64,000 bases of DNA from Agitococcus lubricus (GTDB taxonomy: Bacteria; Pseudomonadota; Gammaproteobacteria; Pseudomonadales; Moraxellaceae), in contig NZ_QAON01000006.1 of assembly GCF_003051055.1 (NCBI RefSeq), positions 62,001 to 126,000 of the forward strand, in the 5' to 3' direction. This document shows, piece after piece, positions 48,733-57,832 of the stretch (positions are counted from its first letter, which is position 1; the number at the start of each line of letters is the position of its first letter). The position numbers were made by a program, and so were the translations under genes. Below the pieces are notes generated by a model. The model was not told the origin of the DNA. It ran no database searches and worked only from the letters and a program-made list of their open reading frames with translations.

Positions 48733-51375
48733 CTAAGCTCTTAATAAGCGATTTAAGGTTTCAAAGGTATCATTCGATAAAACCTGTTGTGCTAATTGAG
48801 TTAATACACGCTCAGCTTGCTGTTTACGTCGATTCTCTAAACGCCGCCACTTACTAAACGCGCCCAACAAACGAGAGGCAATTTGTGGGTTAATTTTATC
48901 TAACTCCGCAATTTTGTTAGCGACAAATTGATAACCTGCGCCATCGGCTTGATGAAATAGCACAGGATTAGCATTAGCAAACTGAGCGACGACCGAACGT
49001 AAACGATTAGGATTAGTCAAGGTAAAGGCCGAATGGGCGCATAATTGTTCAATATCACTCAAACTGGCTTTAGCATTAGTGGCTTGTACGGCAAACCAAC
49101 TATCGACCACTAAAGCTTCATCAACAAAACGCTGATAAAAATCGGCTAATGCGCTGCTTGCTTGTGCTGCTTGACTATAGACCAAACCACGCAAAGCACT
49201 CATGCGCGCACTCATATTATCGGCTTGTTGATATTGCTGTGCAGCTAAGGCTTGTGCCTCTGTGCTGGCCGTAGATTGCAATAAATAACTCAAACATTGG
49301 TCGCGCCATGAACGCTGAGCAATCGCCGCGCTGTTGTAAATATAGCTAGTTTGCGTGAAGGCCATATATTGCGTACGGAAAAAATCAGCTAAAGCATTGG
49401 CAATCGCTTGTTGTAAGGCTTCTCGGGCTTGGGCGATATGGCTTGGGTTAATCACCGCCACCTTTTCTGCTAAATAATTTTCGGTCGGTAAACTGAGAAT
49501 TTTTGCCGCTAAAGCCGCATCTTGTTGTGCTAAAGTGGGTAAAAAAGCAGCTAAGCCTGTTAACAACTCATCCATGGCTAAACCTGTTAACGGTTCTTGT
49601 TGTTGGTCAATATTAGCAATCATCGCCAACAATAAACGCTCATACAGACTTTGTGCGGCCAACCAACGATTAAAACCATTATTGTCATGCTGCATTAAGA
49701 ACAATAATTCCGCATTAGAACTTTGATAATCCAAGACCACAGGTGCAGAAAAATCGCGTAATAACGAAGGCACAACGGCTTGTTCAACATCAACAAAAGT
49801 CCATGTTTGTTGCGATTTGTCCGCAATTAACACGCGCTCTTTACCTACGGCCTGTGTCTCACCTTGCAAACGTAAAGCAATCGCTTGGCCTGTGTGTTGG
49901 TCAAACAAGGCTAACTTAATGGGAATCGGTAAATACTCAGGATTCGGATAACCTTCTTTGGCAGGTGTTTGTTGGCTAATGCTTAAGGTATAGCTTTTTG
50001 CTTGCGCATTATAATCCGTATTGACGCTCAATACAGGCGTACAGGGCTGTCTGTACCATTGCATAAACGCGCTTAAATCTTGTTGATTGGCATCTGCTAA
50101 GGCTTGGACAAAGTCCTCAACTGTGACTGCTTGGCCATCGTGGCGGCTAAAATATAAATCTGTGCCTTTTCTAAAGGCGTCTACGCCTAAGACAGTATGT
50201 AGCATTCTGACGATTTCCGCGCCTTTCTCATACACCGTCGCGGTGTAAAAATTATTGATTTCAATAAATGATTCGGGGCGGACAGGATGGGCTAAAGGAC
50301 TGGCATCTTCAGCAAATTGCACATTTCTCAAAACCGCGACATCTTCAATCCGTTGAACACTGGCAGAGAGTTGGTCGGCAGAAAATTGTTGGTCTCTAAA
50401 AACGGTAAAACCTTCTTTTAGACTGAGTTGAAACCAATCTCGACAAGTGACCCGATTACCGCTCCAATTATGAAAATATTCATGGGCAACCACAGACTCA
50501 ACACGCTGAAAACCTAAATCAGTGGTAGTTTCGGGATGTGCTAAGACACACGAAGTATTAAAGATATTTAAACCTTTGTTTTCCATTGCCCCCATATTAA
50601 AGTGGCTAACGGCAACAATCATAAAAATATCTAAATCATATTCTCGACCATAGACTTGCTCATCCCAACGCATTGACGCTTTGAGTGATTCCATTGCATG
50701 GTGACATTGGCGCAAATCGTGCGGTTCTACATAAATTTTTAGGGCAACCTCGCGGCCAGTCATGGTGGTAAAACTATCTTCTAAACAGGCTAAATCACCT
50801 GCCACCATGGCAAATAAATAACTCGGCTTTTTGAAAGGGTCTTGCCAAGTGGCAAAATGTCTACCCTCACCTGCATCACCTTGGGCAATCAAATTACCGT
50901 TAGCTAATAAAGTGGGATATTGGTTTTTATCGGCGGTAATGGTGGTAGTAAAGGACGATAAAACATCTGGACGGTCTAAATAATAGCTAATTTTTCTAAA
51001 GCCTTCTGGCTCACATTGAGTGCAGTACATGCCTTTAGAGAGATACAAACCTTCTAAGGCCAAATTTTTAGCAGGATAAATTTTTACCACACTTTGTAGG
51101 CTAAACGGCTGATTAGGCACGTTATGAATGACTAATTCTTCACCTTGTAGTTGATAATCATCAGTTGATAATAATTGATTATCCAAATGTAAGGTTTGTA
51201 ATTCTAAGTCAACACCATGTAACACCAACGCTTGATTTGCCTGTTGAGGGGTTAAATTTAGGGTTGATGTGACTAAAGTATAATCGTTAAAAATATCGAC
51301 CTGTAAATTAACTTGCTCAATGCTAAATAACGGGGCTTGATAATCTTTTAAGTAAACGGTTTTGGGATTGCTCAT
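48733..51375 (-). CDS. pepN: Aminopeptidase N
   Basis: The 880-residue M1 peptidase has the exopeptidase motif GAMEN at 262-266 and the zinc site HEYFH at 298-302, followed by the third ligand in LKEGFTVFRDQQ. The length matches E. coli PepN (870). It removes N-terminal residues from peptides in the cytoplasm. Next to it, 9 bases upstream on the same strand, is a DUF2797 gene, so both may be in one transcript. This gene order recurs in Pseudomonadales. A stem-loop follows its stop. Confidence 0.96.
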   Translation of the reverse strand: MSNPKTVYLKDYQAPLFSIEQVNLQVDIFNDYTLVTSTLNLTPQQANQALVLHGVDLELQTLHLDNQLLSTDDYQLQGEELVIHNVPNQPFSLQSVVKIYPAKNLALEGLYLSKGMYCTQCEPEGFRKISYYLDRPDVLSSFTTTITADKNQYPTLLANGNLIAQGDAGEGRHFATWQDPFKKPSYLFAMVAGDLACLEDSFTTMTGREVALKIYVEPHDLRQCHHAMESLKASMRWDEQVYGREYDLDIFMIVAVSHFNMGAMENKGLNIFNTSCVLAHPETTTDLGFQRVESVVAHEYFHNWSGNRVTCRDWFQLSLKEGFTVFRDQQFSADQLSASVQRIEDVAVLRNVQFAEDASPLAHPVRPESFIEINNFYTATVYEKGAEIVRMLHTVLGVDAFRKGTDLYFSRHDGQAVTVEDFVQALADANQQDLSAFMQWYRQPCTPVLSVNTDYNAQAKSYTLSISQQTPAKEGYPNPEYLPIPIKLALFDQHTGQAIALRLQGETQAVGKERVLIADKSQQTWTFVDVEQAVVPSLLRDFSAPVVLDYQSSNAELLFLMQHDNNGFNRWLAAQSLYERLLLAMIANIDQQQEPLTGLAMDELLTGLAAFLPTLAQQDAALAAKILSLPTENYLAEKVAVINPSHIAQAREALQQAIANALADFFRTQYMAFTQTSYIYNSAAIAQRSWRDQCLSYLLQSTASTEAQALAAQQYQQADNMSARMSALRGLVYSQAAQASSALADFYQRFVDEALVVDSWFAVQATNAKASLSDIEQLCAHSAFTLTNPNRLRSVVAQFANANPVLFHQADGAGYQFVANKIAELDKINPQIASRLLGAFSKWRRLENRRKQQAERVLTQLAQQVLSNDTFETLNRLLRA

Positions 51376-51384
51376 GTGTGTATC

Positions 51385-52209
51385 TCATACAGATTCTTGA
51401 CGAATGATGACTTCATAACCACCAAATTTACGAATATTGATGACTCCCGTATCAAAGATTAAATATTGACCTTTAATACCCATCAATTGCCCCGTTATTT
51501 CGGCTTGTGTATCTAAATTAAATGCTTTTACTTTACTGGGATATTGCATCACAGGAAATAAAAAGGACTGCACATCGGGCGTTAATAAGGCAAATTGCTC
51601 TGGAAACTGTTGTTCTAATTGTGATAATTCATCTGCACATTGTGCTAACAGTTCATCACGAATCTGTACTAAATCTTGCACTTCGGCATCTGCTTTTAAT
51701 AAACGCTGCCAATGGGTTTTATCGGCGACATGTTGGGCAAACATGACTTCTAACAACCCTGCCACGCGCCGACTTGCCACTTCAAATATGGCTAAGGCTT
51801 GTGCTGCACCTTGGTCAAGCCAACGTGTTGGTACTTGTGTACGACGGGTAATCCCGACCTTAACCCCCGAAGAATTAGCCAAATAAACAATATGTGGCTT
51901 AAAACAATGGTTTTGTCCCCACTCTGGCTCACGACAAGTCCCTAAATGATAATGACAAGTTTCTGGCTTCATAATGCACATATCCGCCGATGCACTACTT
52001 CTAAAACATTTGAAACAATAGCCCTGATTAAACGATTTAGTCGTTTTTTGCCCACAATGTAGACAAAAAATTCGACCTGTATACTGTAAATATAATGTCT
52101 TACCGAGATAATCGTTGACAGGCAATGTCATTCCGCCTAAGGCTAGTTCATAATGTATAGGCGTTGTCGCCTGTGTACGCATTTTTTGTAAAATACCTTG
52201 ATAAATCAT
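51385..52209 (-). CDS. DUF2797 domain protein
   Basis: I choose ATG 52209 (274 residues); a GTG sits directly upstream. The N-terminal half is cysteine-rich (FCLHCGQKTTKSFNQGYCFKC near 50-70, CIMKPETCHYHLGTCREPEWG near 80), consistent with zinc binding. The second half has HIVYLANSSGVKVGITRRTQVPTRWLDQGA, which resembles a GIY-YIG-like nuclease fold region. DUF2797 has no established function. It starts 16 bases from the divergent DUF6231-like gene, and it is 9 bases upstream of pepN. Confidence 0.85.
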   Translation of the reverse strand: MIYQGILQKMRTQATTPIHYELALGGMTLPVNDYLGKTLYLQYTGRIFCLHCGQKTTKSFNQGYCFKCFRSSASADMCIMKPETCHYHLGTCREPEWGQNHCFKPHIVYLANSSGVKVGITRRTQVPTRWLDQGAAQALAIFEVASRRVAGLLEVMFAQHVADKTHWQRLLKADAEVQDLVQIRDELLAQCADELSQLEQQFPEQFALLTPDVQSFLFPVMQYPSKVKAFNLDTQAEITGQLMGIKGQYLIFDTGVINIRKFGGYEVIIRQESV

Positions 52210-52225
52210 CACGAGTTAAACCTGT

Positions 52226-52687
52226 ATGTGGCCCGATATCACCCCATTATTGCAACAACTAAAAAACGAATGCTCCGATAAGGATTGGTTAATCACGGGT
52301 TATGTCTTGGATTGTCCGTTGGCTAGTGTAGACCTTGGCACAACACGCTTACAATCTATCAATGCGGAGAATTTGCTACAACGCCCATTTACTGAGCGTT
52401 ATGCCGCTGCATTGATGTTGATAGAGGAACAACAGGATAAACAGATACTCGAGCTGTGTATCAGTCGCCTACGCGATGTACTAGCAGAGCGTGTGTTGGT
52501 AGTGACTCCTCAACACAACAATTACTGGTCAACTGCTAAAATGCTCGGTTTTGGCTTTAAGCGTATTGCCGAGCCGACAGGTTGGCAAGTTTGGGGCTTT
52601 GATATTCACACCTATAAAGAAGTCCCTGATTGGCTTAATGCTAAATTCTGGGCAAACCCACAAAATTGGGGCAAATATTGGTGGTAA
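52226..52687 (+). CDS. DUF6231-like protein
   Basis: The 153-residue protein is soluble with no signal peptide. It ends in a W-rich tail, DWLNAKFWANPQNWGKYWW, and the central part reads like a short Rossmann-like sequence (ISRLRDVLAERVLVVTP). I believe this matches DUF6231, a small family found beside pepN and DUF2797 in Pseudomonadales, but I rely on memory. Function is unknown. It is divergent from the DUF2797 gene and converges with a YgjP-like gene whose stop is 1 base away. Confidence 0.7.
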   Translation: MWPDITPLLQQLKNECSDKDWLITGYVLDCPLASVDLGTTRLQSINAENLLQRPFTERYAAALMLIEEQQDKQILELCISRLRDVLAERVLVVTPQHNNYWSTAKMLGFGFKRIAEPTGWQVWGFDIHTYKEVPDWLNAKFWANPQNWGKYWW

Positions 52688-52688
52688 G

Positions 52689-53360
52689 TTAGCCGTGATT
52701 TAATACCCGACGACGCTGTTGCCAATCGGGTAAAAATTGGCTCATCAAATTGTAAAAACGTTGATTATGGTATCGCTCTAATACATGCACCATTTCATGC
52801 ACCACCACATACTCTAAACAGGACGGCGACTTTTGCGCTAAAGCTAACGCCAACCAAATACGCTGTGCTTGAATATTGCAACTGCCCCAACGCGTGTGCA
52901 TCTTTTTAATGCCCCATGTGTTGACTGTGACACCCATAATGGGTTGCCAATACGCAATTAATGGCGGAATCTGTAAACGAAGCTGCTGCCGATACCATTT
53001 GTCAATCATTGTGGCACGCTGTGCAGGTGAACTGCTTACGGGAGCATAAATATCTAAATAGCCTGCACGTGGCTCAACCTTTGCCTGAGTGCTATCTGTT
53101 ATGACATTCAGGGTATAGGGTTGCCCTTGAAAATACTGGATATCCCCCGTTTGATACATAGGTGTTTGTTGCACTGATTGGCTTCGACATATCTGTTGCT
53201 GTGCTAAAATCCAGTCATAACGTGTACTAACTAACTTTTCTAACGTAGACACGTCAATATGTAAAGGCGCACTCAATCTAATCCTGCCATCAGGCGGGTA
53301 AACACGTAAATGAATATGTTTAATCGCTTTACGGATGAGTTCTATTTCTAAACCTTGCAT
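52689..53360 (-). CDS. YgjP-like zinc metalloprotein (DUF45/M48-type)
   Basis: I choose ATG 53360 (223 residues), because a longer start (TTG 53408) would overlap the T-tract of the terminator that follows rluB. The zinc motif is VVHEMVHVLERYHNQRFY (HEMVH), with a downstream His, as in the YgjP family. IKKMHTRWGSCNIQAQRIWLALAL is also typical. Such proteins resemble zinc-dependent peptidases, but YgjP has no proven substrate. It is a single gene between a terminator and the convergent DUF6231-like gene. Confidence 0.82.
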   Translation of the reverse strand: MQGLEIELIRKAIKHIHLRVYPPDGRIRLSAPLHIDVSTLEKLVSTRYDWILAQQQICRSQSVQQTPMYQTGDIQYFQGQPYTLNVITDSTQAKVEPRAGYLDIYAPVSSSPAQRATMIDKWYRQQLRLQIPPLIAYWQPIMGVTVNTWGIKKMHTRWGSCNIQAQRIWLALALAQKSPSCLEYVVVHEMVHVLERYHNQRFYNLMSQFLPDWQQRRRVLNHG

Positions 53361-53409
53361 GACGATGTTTTGAGACAAAATCACACTCCACAACAAATAT
53401 GAGAGCAAT

Positions 53410-53431
53410 AAAAAAAGGCAGCCATGCTGCC
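53410..53431 (-). terminator. Rho-independent terminator after rluB
   Basis: GGCAGC/GCTGCC pairs around CAT and on the minus strand is followed by seven Ts. It lies about 58 bases after the rluB stop and upstream of the YgjP-like gene. Confidence 0.85.
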
Positions 53432-53488
53432 TCGTTTCGTCTTGTCACTGCTGACTTTAATAGTCTACGCAGTGACTAGCACATCAAT

Positions 53489-54367
53489 TTAATATTCCGC
53501 TTTGCCACGCTTTTCGGGCACATCACGTTTTTGTTGACGCAAAAAGCCACCCCGACGTGCAGGCAATGGATTCTCTTGCATTTTTTCGGCACGGCGTTTT
53601 GCTAGGCCATATAATCCCGTACCGACACGTGGTTTGAGTTTAACCAAGGCGGCTAAACCGTCAATTTCATCTTTATCTAATTCTAACCAACGTCCCATAC
53701 GTAAGTGACGTGGCAACGAAACAATACCATAACGAATACGCAGTAAACGGCTCACTTTGAGGCCTTGCGATTCAAATAAACGACGTACTTCGCGGTTACG
53801 CCCTTCTTTAACGACTACCTGATACCAACGATTAAACCCTTCACCACCAACTTCAGCAAAGGACTCAAATTTAGCGGGTCCGTCGTCTAACATGACGCCT
53901 TCTAACAATGCTTGACGAGCGCCTGCACTCACCTCGCCCATGACCCGTACGGCATACTCACGTTCTACTTCATTAGATGGGTGCATCAAACGATTGGCTA
54001 ACTCGCCGTCATTCGTAAACAATAACAAACCGCTACTGTTGATATCCAAACGACCGACCATCACCCAACGCTCGCCTTTGAGTGGTGGCAAGTTATCAAA
54101 TACGGTTGGACGACCTTCTGGGTCTTGGCGGGAGCAAATTTCGCTTTCTGGTTTGTAATAAATGAGTACACGGCGACGTGTTTCTTCTTCTAAGGTAAAT
54201 GACACTCGGCGACCATCGACACGCAACTCGTCTGTGGCTTCGATACGTTGTCCAATTTCGGCTATTTTACCGTTTACACTGACACGTCCTTGCGCAATCG
54301 CCTCTTCCATATGACGACGAGACCCTAAGCCAACACGGGCTAGGACTTTTTGCAATTTTTCGCTCAT
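53489..54367 (-). CDS. rluB: 23S rRNA pseudouridine synthase RluB
   Basis: The 292-residue protein has an N-terminal S4 RNA-binding domain (EKLQKVLARVGLGSRRHMEEAI, to about residue 60) and the catalytic Asp108 in GRLDINSSGLLLFTNDGE. VVKEGRNREVRRLFESQG is also conserved. It modifies U2605 of 23S rRNA by homology with E. coli RluB. A basic tail (KPRVGTGLYGLAKRRAEKM..., RRGGFLRQQKRD) extends past the catalytic domain. In many gammaproteobacteria it follows scpB, as here, although a 338-base gap intervenes. Confidence 0.95.
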   Translation of the reverse strand: MSEKLQKVLARVGLGSRRHMEEAIAQGRVSVNGKIAEIGQRIEATDELRVDGRRVSFTLEEETRRRVLIYYKPESEICSRQDPEGRPTVFDNLPPLKGERWVMVGRLDINSSGLLLFTNDGELANRLMHPSNEVEREYAVRVMGEVSAGARQALLEGVMLDDGPAKFESFAEVGGEGFNRWYQVVVKEGRNREVRRLFESQGLKVSRLLRIRYGIVSLPRHLRMGRWLELDKDEIDGLAALVKLKPRVGTGLYGLAKRRAEKMQENPLPARRGGFLRQQKRDVPEKRGKAEY

Positions 54368-54705
54368 GGTTTCCGACTACTCATTTCATGACTGTGGATA
54401 TCTATCGCCTTTATGCTGCCGTATACCCACAGTATCGTTACTATTAACCAACAGTTAAGCATGATGCGTAGCGATGATAAACGCTACGTCTCTGCCTATT
54501 TACCTCTGACCGTAGTGGATGTTTAACCTGATACAGGCAATCCGATGTTGTTGTTATCCTACGGGTATTTTTGTGCCAAAACAGATTCTAACATACTAAT
54601 TTCTTTTCGCATCGTCTTTAGTCAGGTTTCACCTATTTAGTCTGCCTAGAATATACTCTTTATACTGACTGACTCGCATTAACGTGTGTTTACAGGCACA
54701 AATGA
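54368..54705. other. Intergenic region of 338 bases upstream of rluB
   Basis: Two stem-loops are visible: CGTAGCG/CGCTACG (54467-54473 with 54482-54488) and a longer-range CTGTGG/CCACAG pair near 54395-54431. The rest is AT-rich and gene-free. It should contain the rluB promoter, or allow read-through from scpB. Confidence 0.4.
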
Positions 54706-55299
54706 TTACTCTTGCACTTGTGCAGGTGTAGACTGAGCGCGTAAGGCTAGCTCTTGCTCAATCAACCCTAAGTCACGTACTTGGGCTAAAGGTGGTAAAT
54801 CAGCAAGGCTTTTTAGGCTAAAGGCATCTAAAAACTCTCGTGTTGTCGCCAGTAATGCGGGGCGACCAGGCACATCACGATGCCCAACCACGGCAATCCA
54901 ATCGCGGTCAAATAAGGCTTTGATAATTTGCGTACTCACCACCACCCCACGAATGGCTTCAATTTCTGCACGCGTCACAGGCTGTCTATACGCAATAATC
55001 GCTAAAGTTTCTAACATCGCGCGCGACAAACGCGGCGGCTTATCTTGCCACAGTTTACTAATCCACGGGCTGAATTGGGCGCGTACCTGAAAACGATAAC
55101 CTGAAGCTATTTCGACTAACTCCAATGGGCGTTGATGGTAGTCTTGTTGAATTTCTTTAATCAGTGCAGACAGTTGGCTACGTGTTGGTCGCTCCTCCTC
55201 CACAAACAACACTGCCAAATCATCTAACGATAAGGGGGTGGAATGTGCAAAAATGGCCCCTTCGATAATTTGTTTAATCAACGCCGTTTGTAAGGTCAT
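54706..55299 (-). CDS. scpB: Segregation and condensation protein ScpB
   Basis: The 197-residue protein has two winged-helix regions with AMLETLAIIAYRQPVTRAEIEAIRG as the hallmark near residue 90. It binds ScpA and forms the kleisin-associated subunits of the SMC-like condensin that organises chromosomes. It overlaps scpA by 4 bases (stop and start share ATGA), so translation is coupled. The C-terminal tail after residue 180 is Gln/Ala-rich and probably disordered. Confidence 0.94.
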   Translation of the reverse strand: MTLQTALIKQIIEGAIFAHSTPLSLDDLAVLFVEEERPTRSQLSALIKEIQQDYHQRPLELVEIASGYRFQVRAQFSPWISKLWQDKPPRLSRAMLETLAIIAYRQPVTRAEIEAIRGVVVSTQIIKALFDRDWIAVVGHRDVPGRPALLATTREFLDAFSLKSLADLPPLAQVRDLGLIEQELALRAQSTPAQVQE

Positions 55300-56135
55300 G
55301 CCTCACCTTCCAATAGGCGTTGACGCACATAAATGGCAGAAAATACAGCATCTTGGACAATTTCAATCATTTTTTGTTTAAGCAACTCTAAAATTGCCAT
55401 AAACGTGACCACCACCCCCAAACGGCCTTCGTGGGCAGGAAATAACCGATGAAAAACAATACTCTCACCCGATTTAACTTGGCTTAAGATGTCTTTGAGC
55501 CGTTGCTCCAAACTCAAGCCCTCACTGGCAATGACATGACTTTGTTGCAACTCTGCCCGTTTTAAGACGTCATGCATGGCATCTAACAACAGAGAAAAAT
55601 CACCAACAAACGGTTCGGTTGGCAACAAATAACGAATAGGCGGTTCGGCATGCGCGCTATAAATATCTCGGCCTTCTTGCGGCAACTCGTTTAAGTCTTC
55701 AGCTGCCTTTTTGAAACGCTCATATTCTTGTAAACGCCGAATCAGCTCTGCACGCGGGTCCTCTTCGTCATCTTCCGCTTGGCTAGGTTTAGGTAATAAT
55801 AAACGTGATTTAATCTCTGCCAGCAAGGCGGCCATCAGTAAATACTCCGCAGCCAAATCAATATTTAGCGCCTGCATTAACTCAATATAACTAATGTACT
55901 GGCGGGTAATTTCGGCAACAGGAATATCCAATATATCAATATTTTGTTTACGAATGAGATATAACAGTAAATCTAATGGCCCTTCAAAGGCCTCTAAAAT
56001 GACGGCTAAAGCATCAGGCGGAATATACAAATCGTCGGGTAATTTGGTATAGCTTTCGCCGTAGACCCGTGCATAAAACGGGTCATTAACGGCAACTATT
56101 GGAGAAGTGTCTGCGGGCGATGCTAATTCAGACAT
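55296..56135 (-). CDS. scpA: Segregation and condensation protein ScpA
   Basis: The 279-residue kleisin shows the N-terminal FEGPLDLLLYLIRKQNIDILDIPVAEITRQY (about residues 50-80) and the helical TELAEYLLMAALLAEIKSRLLLP-like helix. The C-terminal winged helix ends in TFMAILELLKQKMIEIVQ. It links ScpB to the SMC ATPase heads. It is 20 bases downstream of trpS on the same strand and overlaps scpB by 4 bases, so trpS-scpA-scpB is probably one operon. Confidence 0.94.
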   Translation of the reverse strand: MSELASPADTSPIVAVNDPFYARVYGESYTKLPDDLYIPPDALAVILEAFEGPLDLLLYLIRKQNIDILDIPVAEITRQYISYIELMQALNIDLAAEYLLMAALLAEIKSRLLLPKPSQAEDDEEDPRAELIRRLQEYERFKKAAEDLNELPQEGRDIYSAHAEPPIRYLLPTEPFVGDFSLLLDAMHDVLKRAELQQSHVIASEGLSLEQRLKDILSQVKSGESIVFHRLFPAHEGRLGVVVTFMAILELLKQKMIEIVQDAVFSAIYVRQRLLEGEA

Positions 56136-56155
56136 GATTGTCTTCTATGCAAAGT

Positions 56156-57376
56156 TTAGAGGCCACGATAATTTAAGCCCATCGCTTGGCGTACGTCTTT
56201 TAAGGTATCTTCGGCGATGTCGCGCGCTTTTTCTGCCCCTTCCGCCAACAAACTATAAATCAATTCGGGTTGTTCTTCATATTCACGCGCACGTTGACGC
56301 ATGGGCTCTAATTCGGCATTAATTGCTTCAATGACGGGCTTTTTACATTCCAAACAACCAATACCTGCCGAACGACAACCTTGCTGTACCCATTGTTGCG
56401 TGCTTTGTTCGGAGTAAATTTCATGTAACTGCCAAACAGGACAGACATCAGGATTACCCGCATCGGTACGACGGATACGCGCAGGGTCTGTGGGCATACG
56501 ACGAATTTTCTGTTCTACGTCTTCGGGGGCTTCACGCAAGGCAATGGTATTACCATAGGATTTGGACATTTTTTGCCCATCTAAACCTGGCATTTTTGAA
56601 GCGGGCGTTAATAACGGTTGAGGCTCGGGTAATATAATTTTACCTCCGCCCTCCAAAGAGCCTAATAAACGCTCTTTGTCACCAATCGTGATATTTTGTT
56701 GTGTTTGTACCAGTGCTTGTGCCGTCGCTAAGGCCTCTACATCACCTGATTCTTGGTATTTTTTACGTAAATCTATATACACTTTGCTCGCTTTTTTACC
56801 CATTTTTTGGATAGCGGCGGCCACTAATTCTTCAAAACCCACTTCTTTACCAAAAAGATGATTAAATCGACGCGCCACCTCTCGTGTTAATTCGATATGC
56901 GCAACTTGGTCAGCCCCGACAGGGACTAAGCCTGCACGATATAATAAAATATCAGCGCTTTGTAATAAGGGATAGCCCAAAAAGCCATAGGTCGCTAGGT
57001 CTTTCTCTTTAAGTTTTTCTTGTTGGTCTTTATAGGTTGGCACCCGTTCTAACCAAGGCAGAGGCGTCATCATGGATAATAATAAATGCAGTTCTGCATG
57101 CTGAGGCATCTGCGACTGCACAAAAATCGTCGCTGTTTTGGGGTTAACACCCGCAGCCAACCAATCCACCACCATCGTAAATACACTTTGGCGAATGATA
57201 CGCGGGTCATCATAGGTTGTGGTTAAGGCATGCCAATCTGCAACAAAAAAATAGCAATCATGCTCATACTGCAAGTTTGCCCAATTTTTTAACACCCCGT
57301 GATAATGCCCTAAATGTAATTGACCTGTCGGTCGCATACCCGACAATACCCGTTGCGAAGAAGCGACTGCACTCAC
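56156..57376 (-). CDS. trpS: Tryptophanyl-tRNA synthetase with Fe-S-type cysteine motif
   Basis: I choose GTG 57376 (406 residues), with GGAG 7 bases upstream. HLGHYHG (HIGH class) is near residues 21-27 and KMSKS at 269-273. The protein is longer than the 334-residue E. coli enzyme because of an insertion at about 182-248. Four cysteines at 312, 334, 341 and 344 (C-x21-C-x6-C-x2-C) match the layout of the [4Fe-4S] motif reported for the TrpRS of Thermotoga. Whether a cluster is bound is inference. It attaches Trp to its tRNA. A perfect TATAAT -10 box lies 37 bases upstream of the start codon. Confidence 0.93.
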   Translation of the reverse strand: MSAVASSQRVLSGMRPTGQLHLGHYHGVLKNWANLQYEHDCYFFVADWHALTTTYDDPRIIRQSVFTMVVDWLAAGVNPKTATIFVQSQMPQHAELHLLLSMMTPLPWLERVPTYKDQQEKLKEKDLATYGFLGYPLLQSADILLYRAGLVPVGADQVAHIELTREVARRFNHLFGKEVGFEELVAAAIQKMGKKASKVYIDLRKKYQESGDVEALATAQALVQTQQNITIGDKERLLGSLEGGGKIILPEPQPLLTPASKMPGLDGQKMSKSYGNTIALREAPEDVEQKIRRMPTDPARIRRTDAGNPDVCPVWQLHEIYSEQSTQQWVQQGCRSAGIGCLECKKPVIEAINAELEPMRQRAREYEEQPELIYSLLAEGAEKARDIAEDTLKDVRQAMGLNYRGL

Positions 57377-57412
57377 CAAACTACTCCTGAAGCAGATTTA
57401 CCAATGGGGATG

Positions 57413-57418
57413 ATTATA
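57413..57418 (-). promoter_or_regulatory. Predicted -10 box of trpS
   Basis: TATAAT on the minus strand sits about 37 bases before the GTG start. The -35 hexamer at 17-base spacing (AACATT) is poor, so the promoter may need an activator or be weak. Confidence 0.5.
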
Positions 57419-57536
57419 ACGAGGCCAGACGACAAAATGTTACGGCTTTTTGGCTTTTTGTTGTATTCCTAAGCAATTAGGCCACAAGTGATGCACTATT
57501 ATTGCTGGATTACCGCCGTATCTGCATGGCAAGAAA

Positions 57537-57563
57537 AGAAAAAGGCAGACCTGACGGTCTGCC
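57537..57563 (-). terminator. Strong Rho-independent terminator upstream of trpS
   Basis: GGCAGACC/GGTCTGCC pairs over 8 bp around TGAC and on the minus strand is followed by TTTTTCTTTTC. It lies 160 bases upstream of trpS and 270 bases downstream of yciO. It therefore ends either a long 3' region of yciO or a separate small RNA. Confidence 0.85.
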
Positions 57564-57680
57564 CAAAAAAACAAAAACTATCATAAACATGGAGGGTAAC
57601 ACCTCGAAAGGTACAAAGGCGAACCAAATCCCAGTAAGGTTACCTTAGCAGTTTGATGTTAATCGGCTAAATTCGTGATA
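57537..57680 (-). ncRNA. Candidate small RNA (about 140 nt) between yciO and trpS
   Basis: On the minus strand a region of roughly even base composition stands out within AT-rich flanks. The stem GGTAAC/GTTACC (57595-57600 with 57639-57644) encloses ACCU-UUCG-AGGU, which has a UUCG tetraloop. Next comes an unpaired CCCTCC, complementary to a ribosome-binding site, and then the strong terminator. A TATAGT box at about 57685 on the minus strand could be the -10. It has no clear coding frame on that strand. It could be a trans-acting sRNA, a 3' UTR product of yciO, or a trpS leader element; no Trp-codon leader peptide was found. No known RNA family was recognised. Confidence 0.4.
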
Positions 57681-57832
57681 GCAACTATAATTTTCAATAT
57701 TTCGTCATAATTATCGAGTATTTGTTGAAGATTTCACACTAAACTTCTTTTTTATATATTTTCTATCAATATACAAGTGTCTATTTATGAACACTGTTGT
57801 TACGCTATTTATTGTGCTATTGCCTATTTTTA

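Noticed and set aside
57589-57648. A 19-codon plus-strand frame within the candidate RNA region
   Set aside because: It has no RBS, is very short, lies opposite the better supported minus-strand RNA with a terminator, and has no family match that I know.
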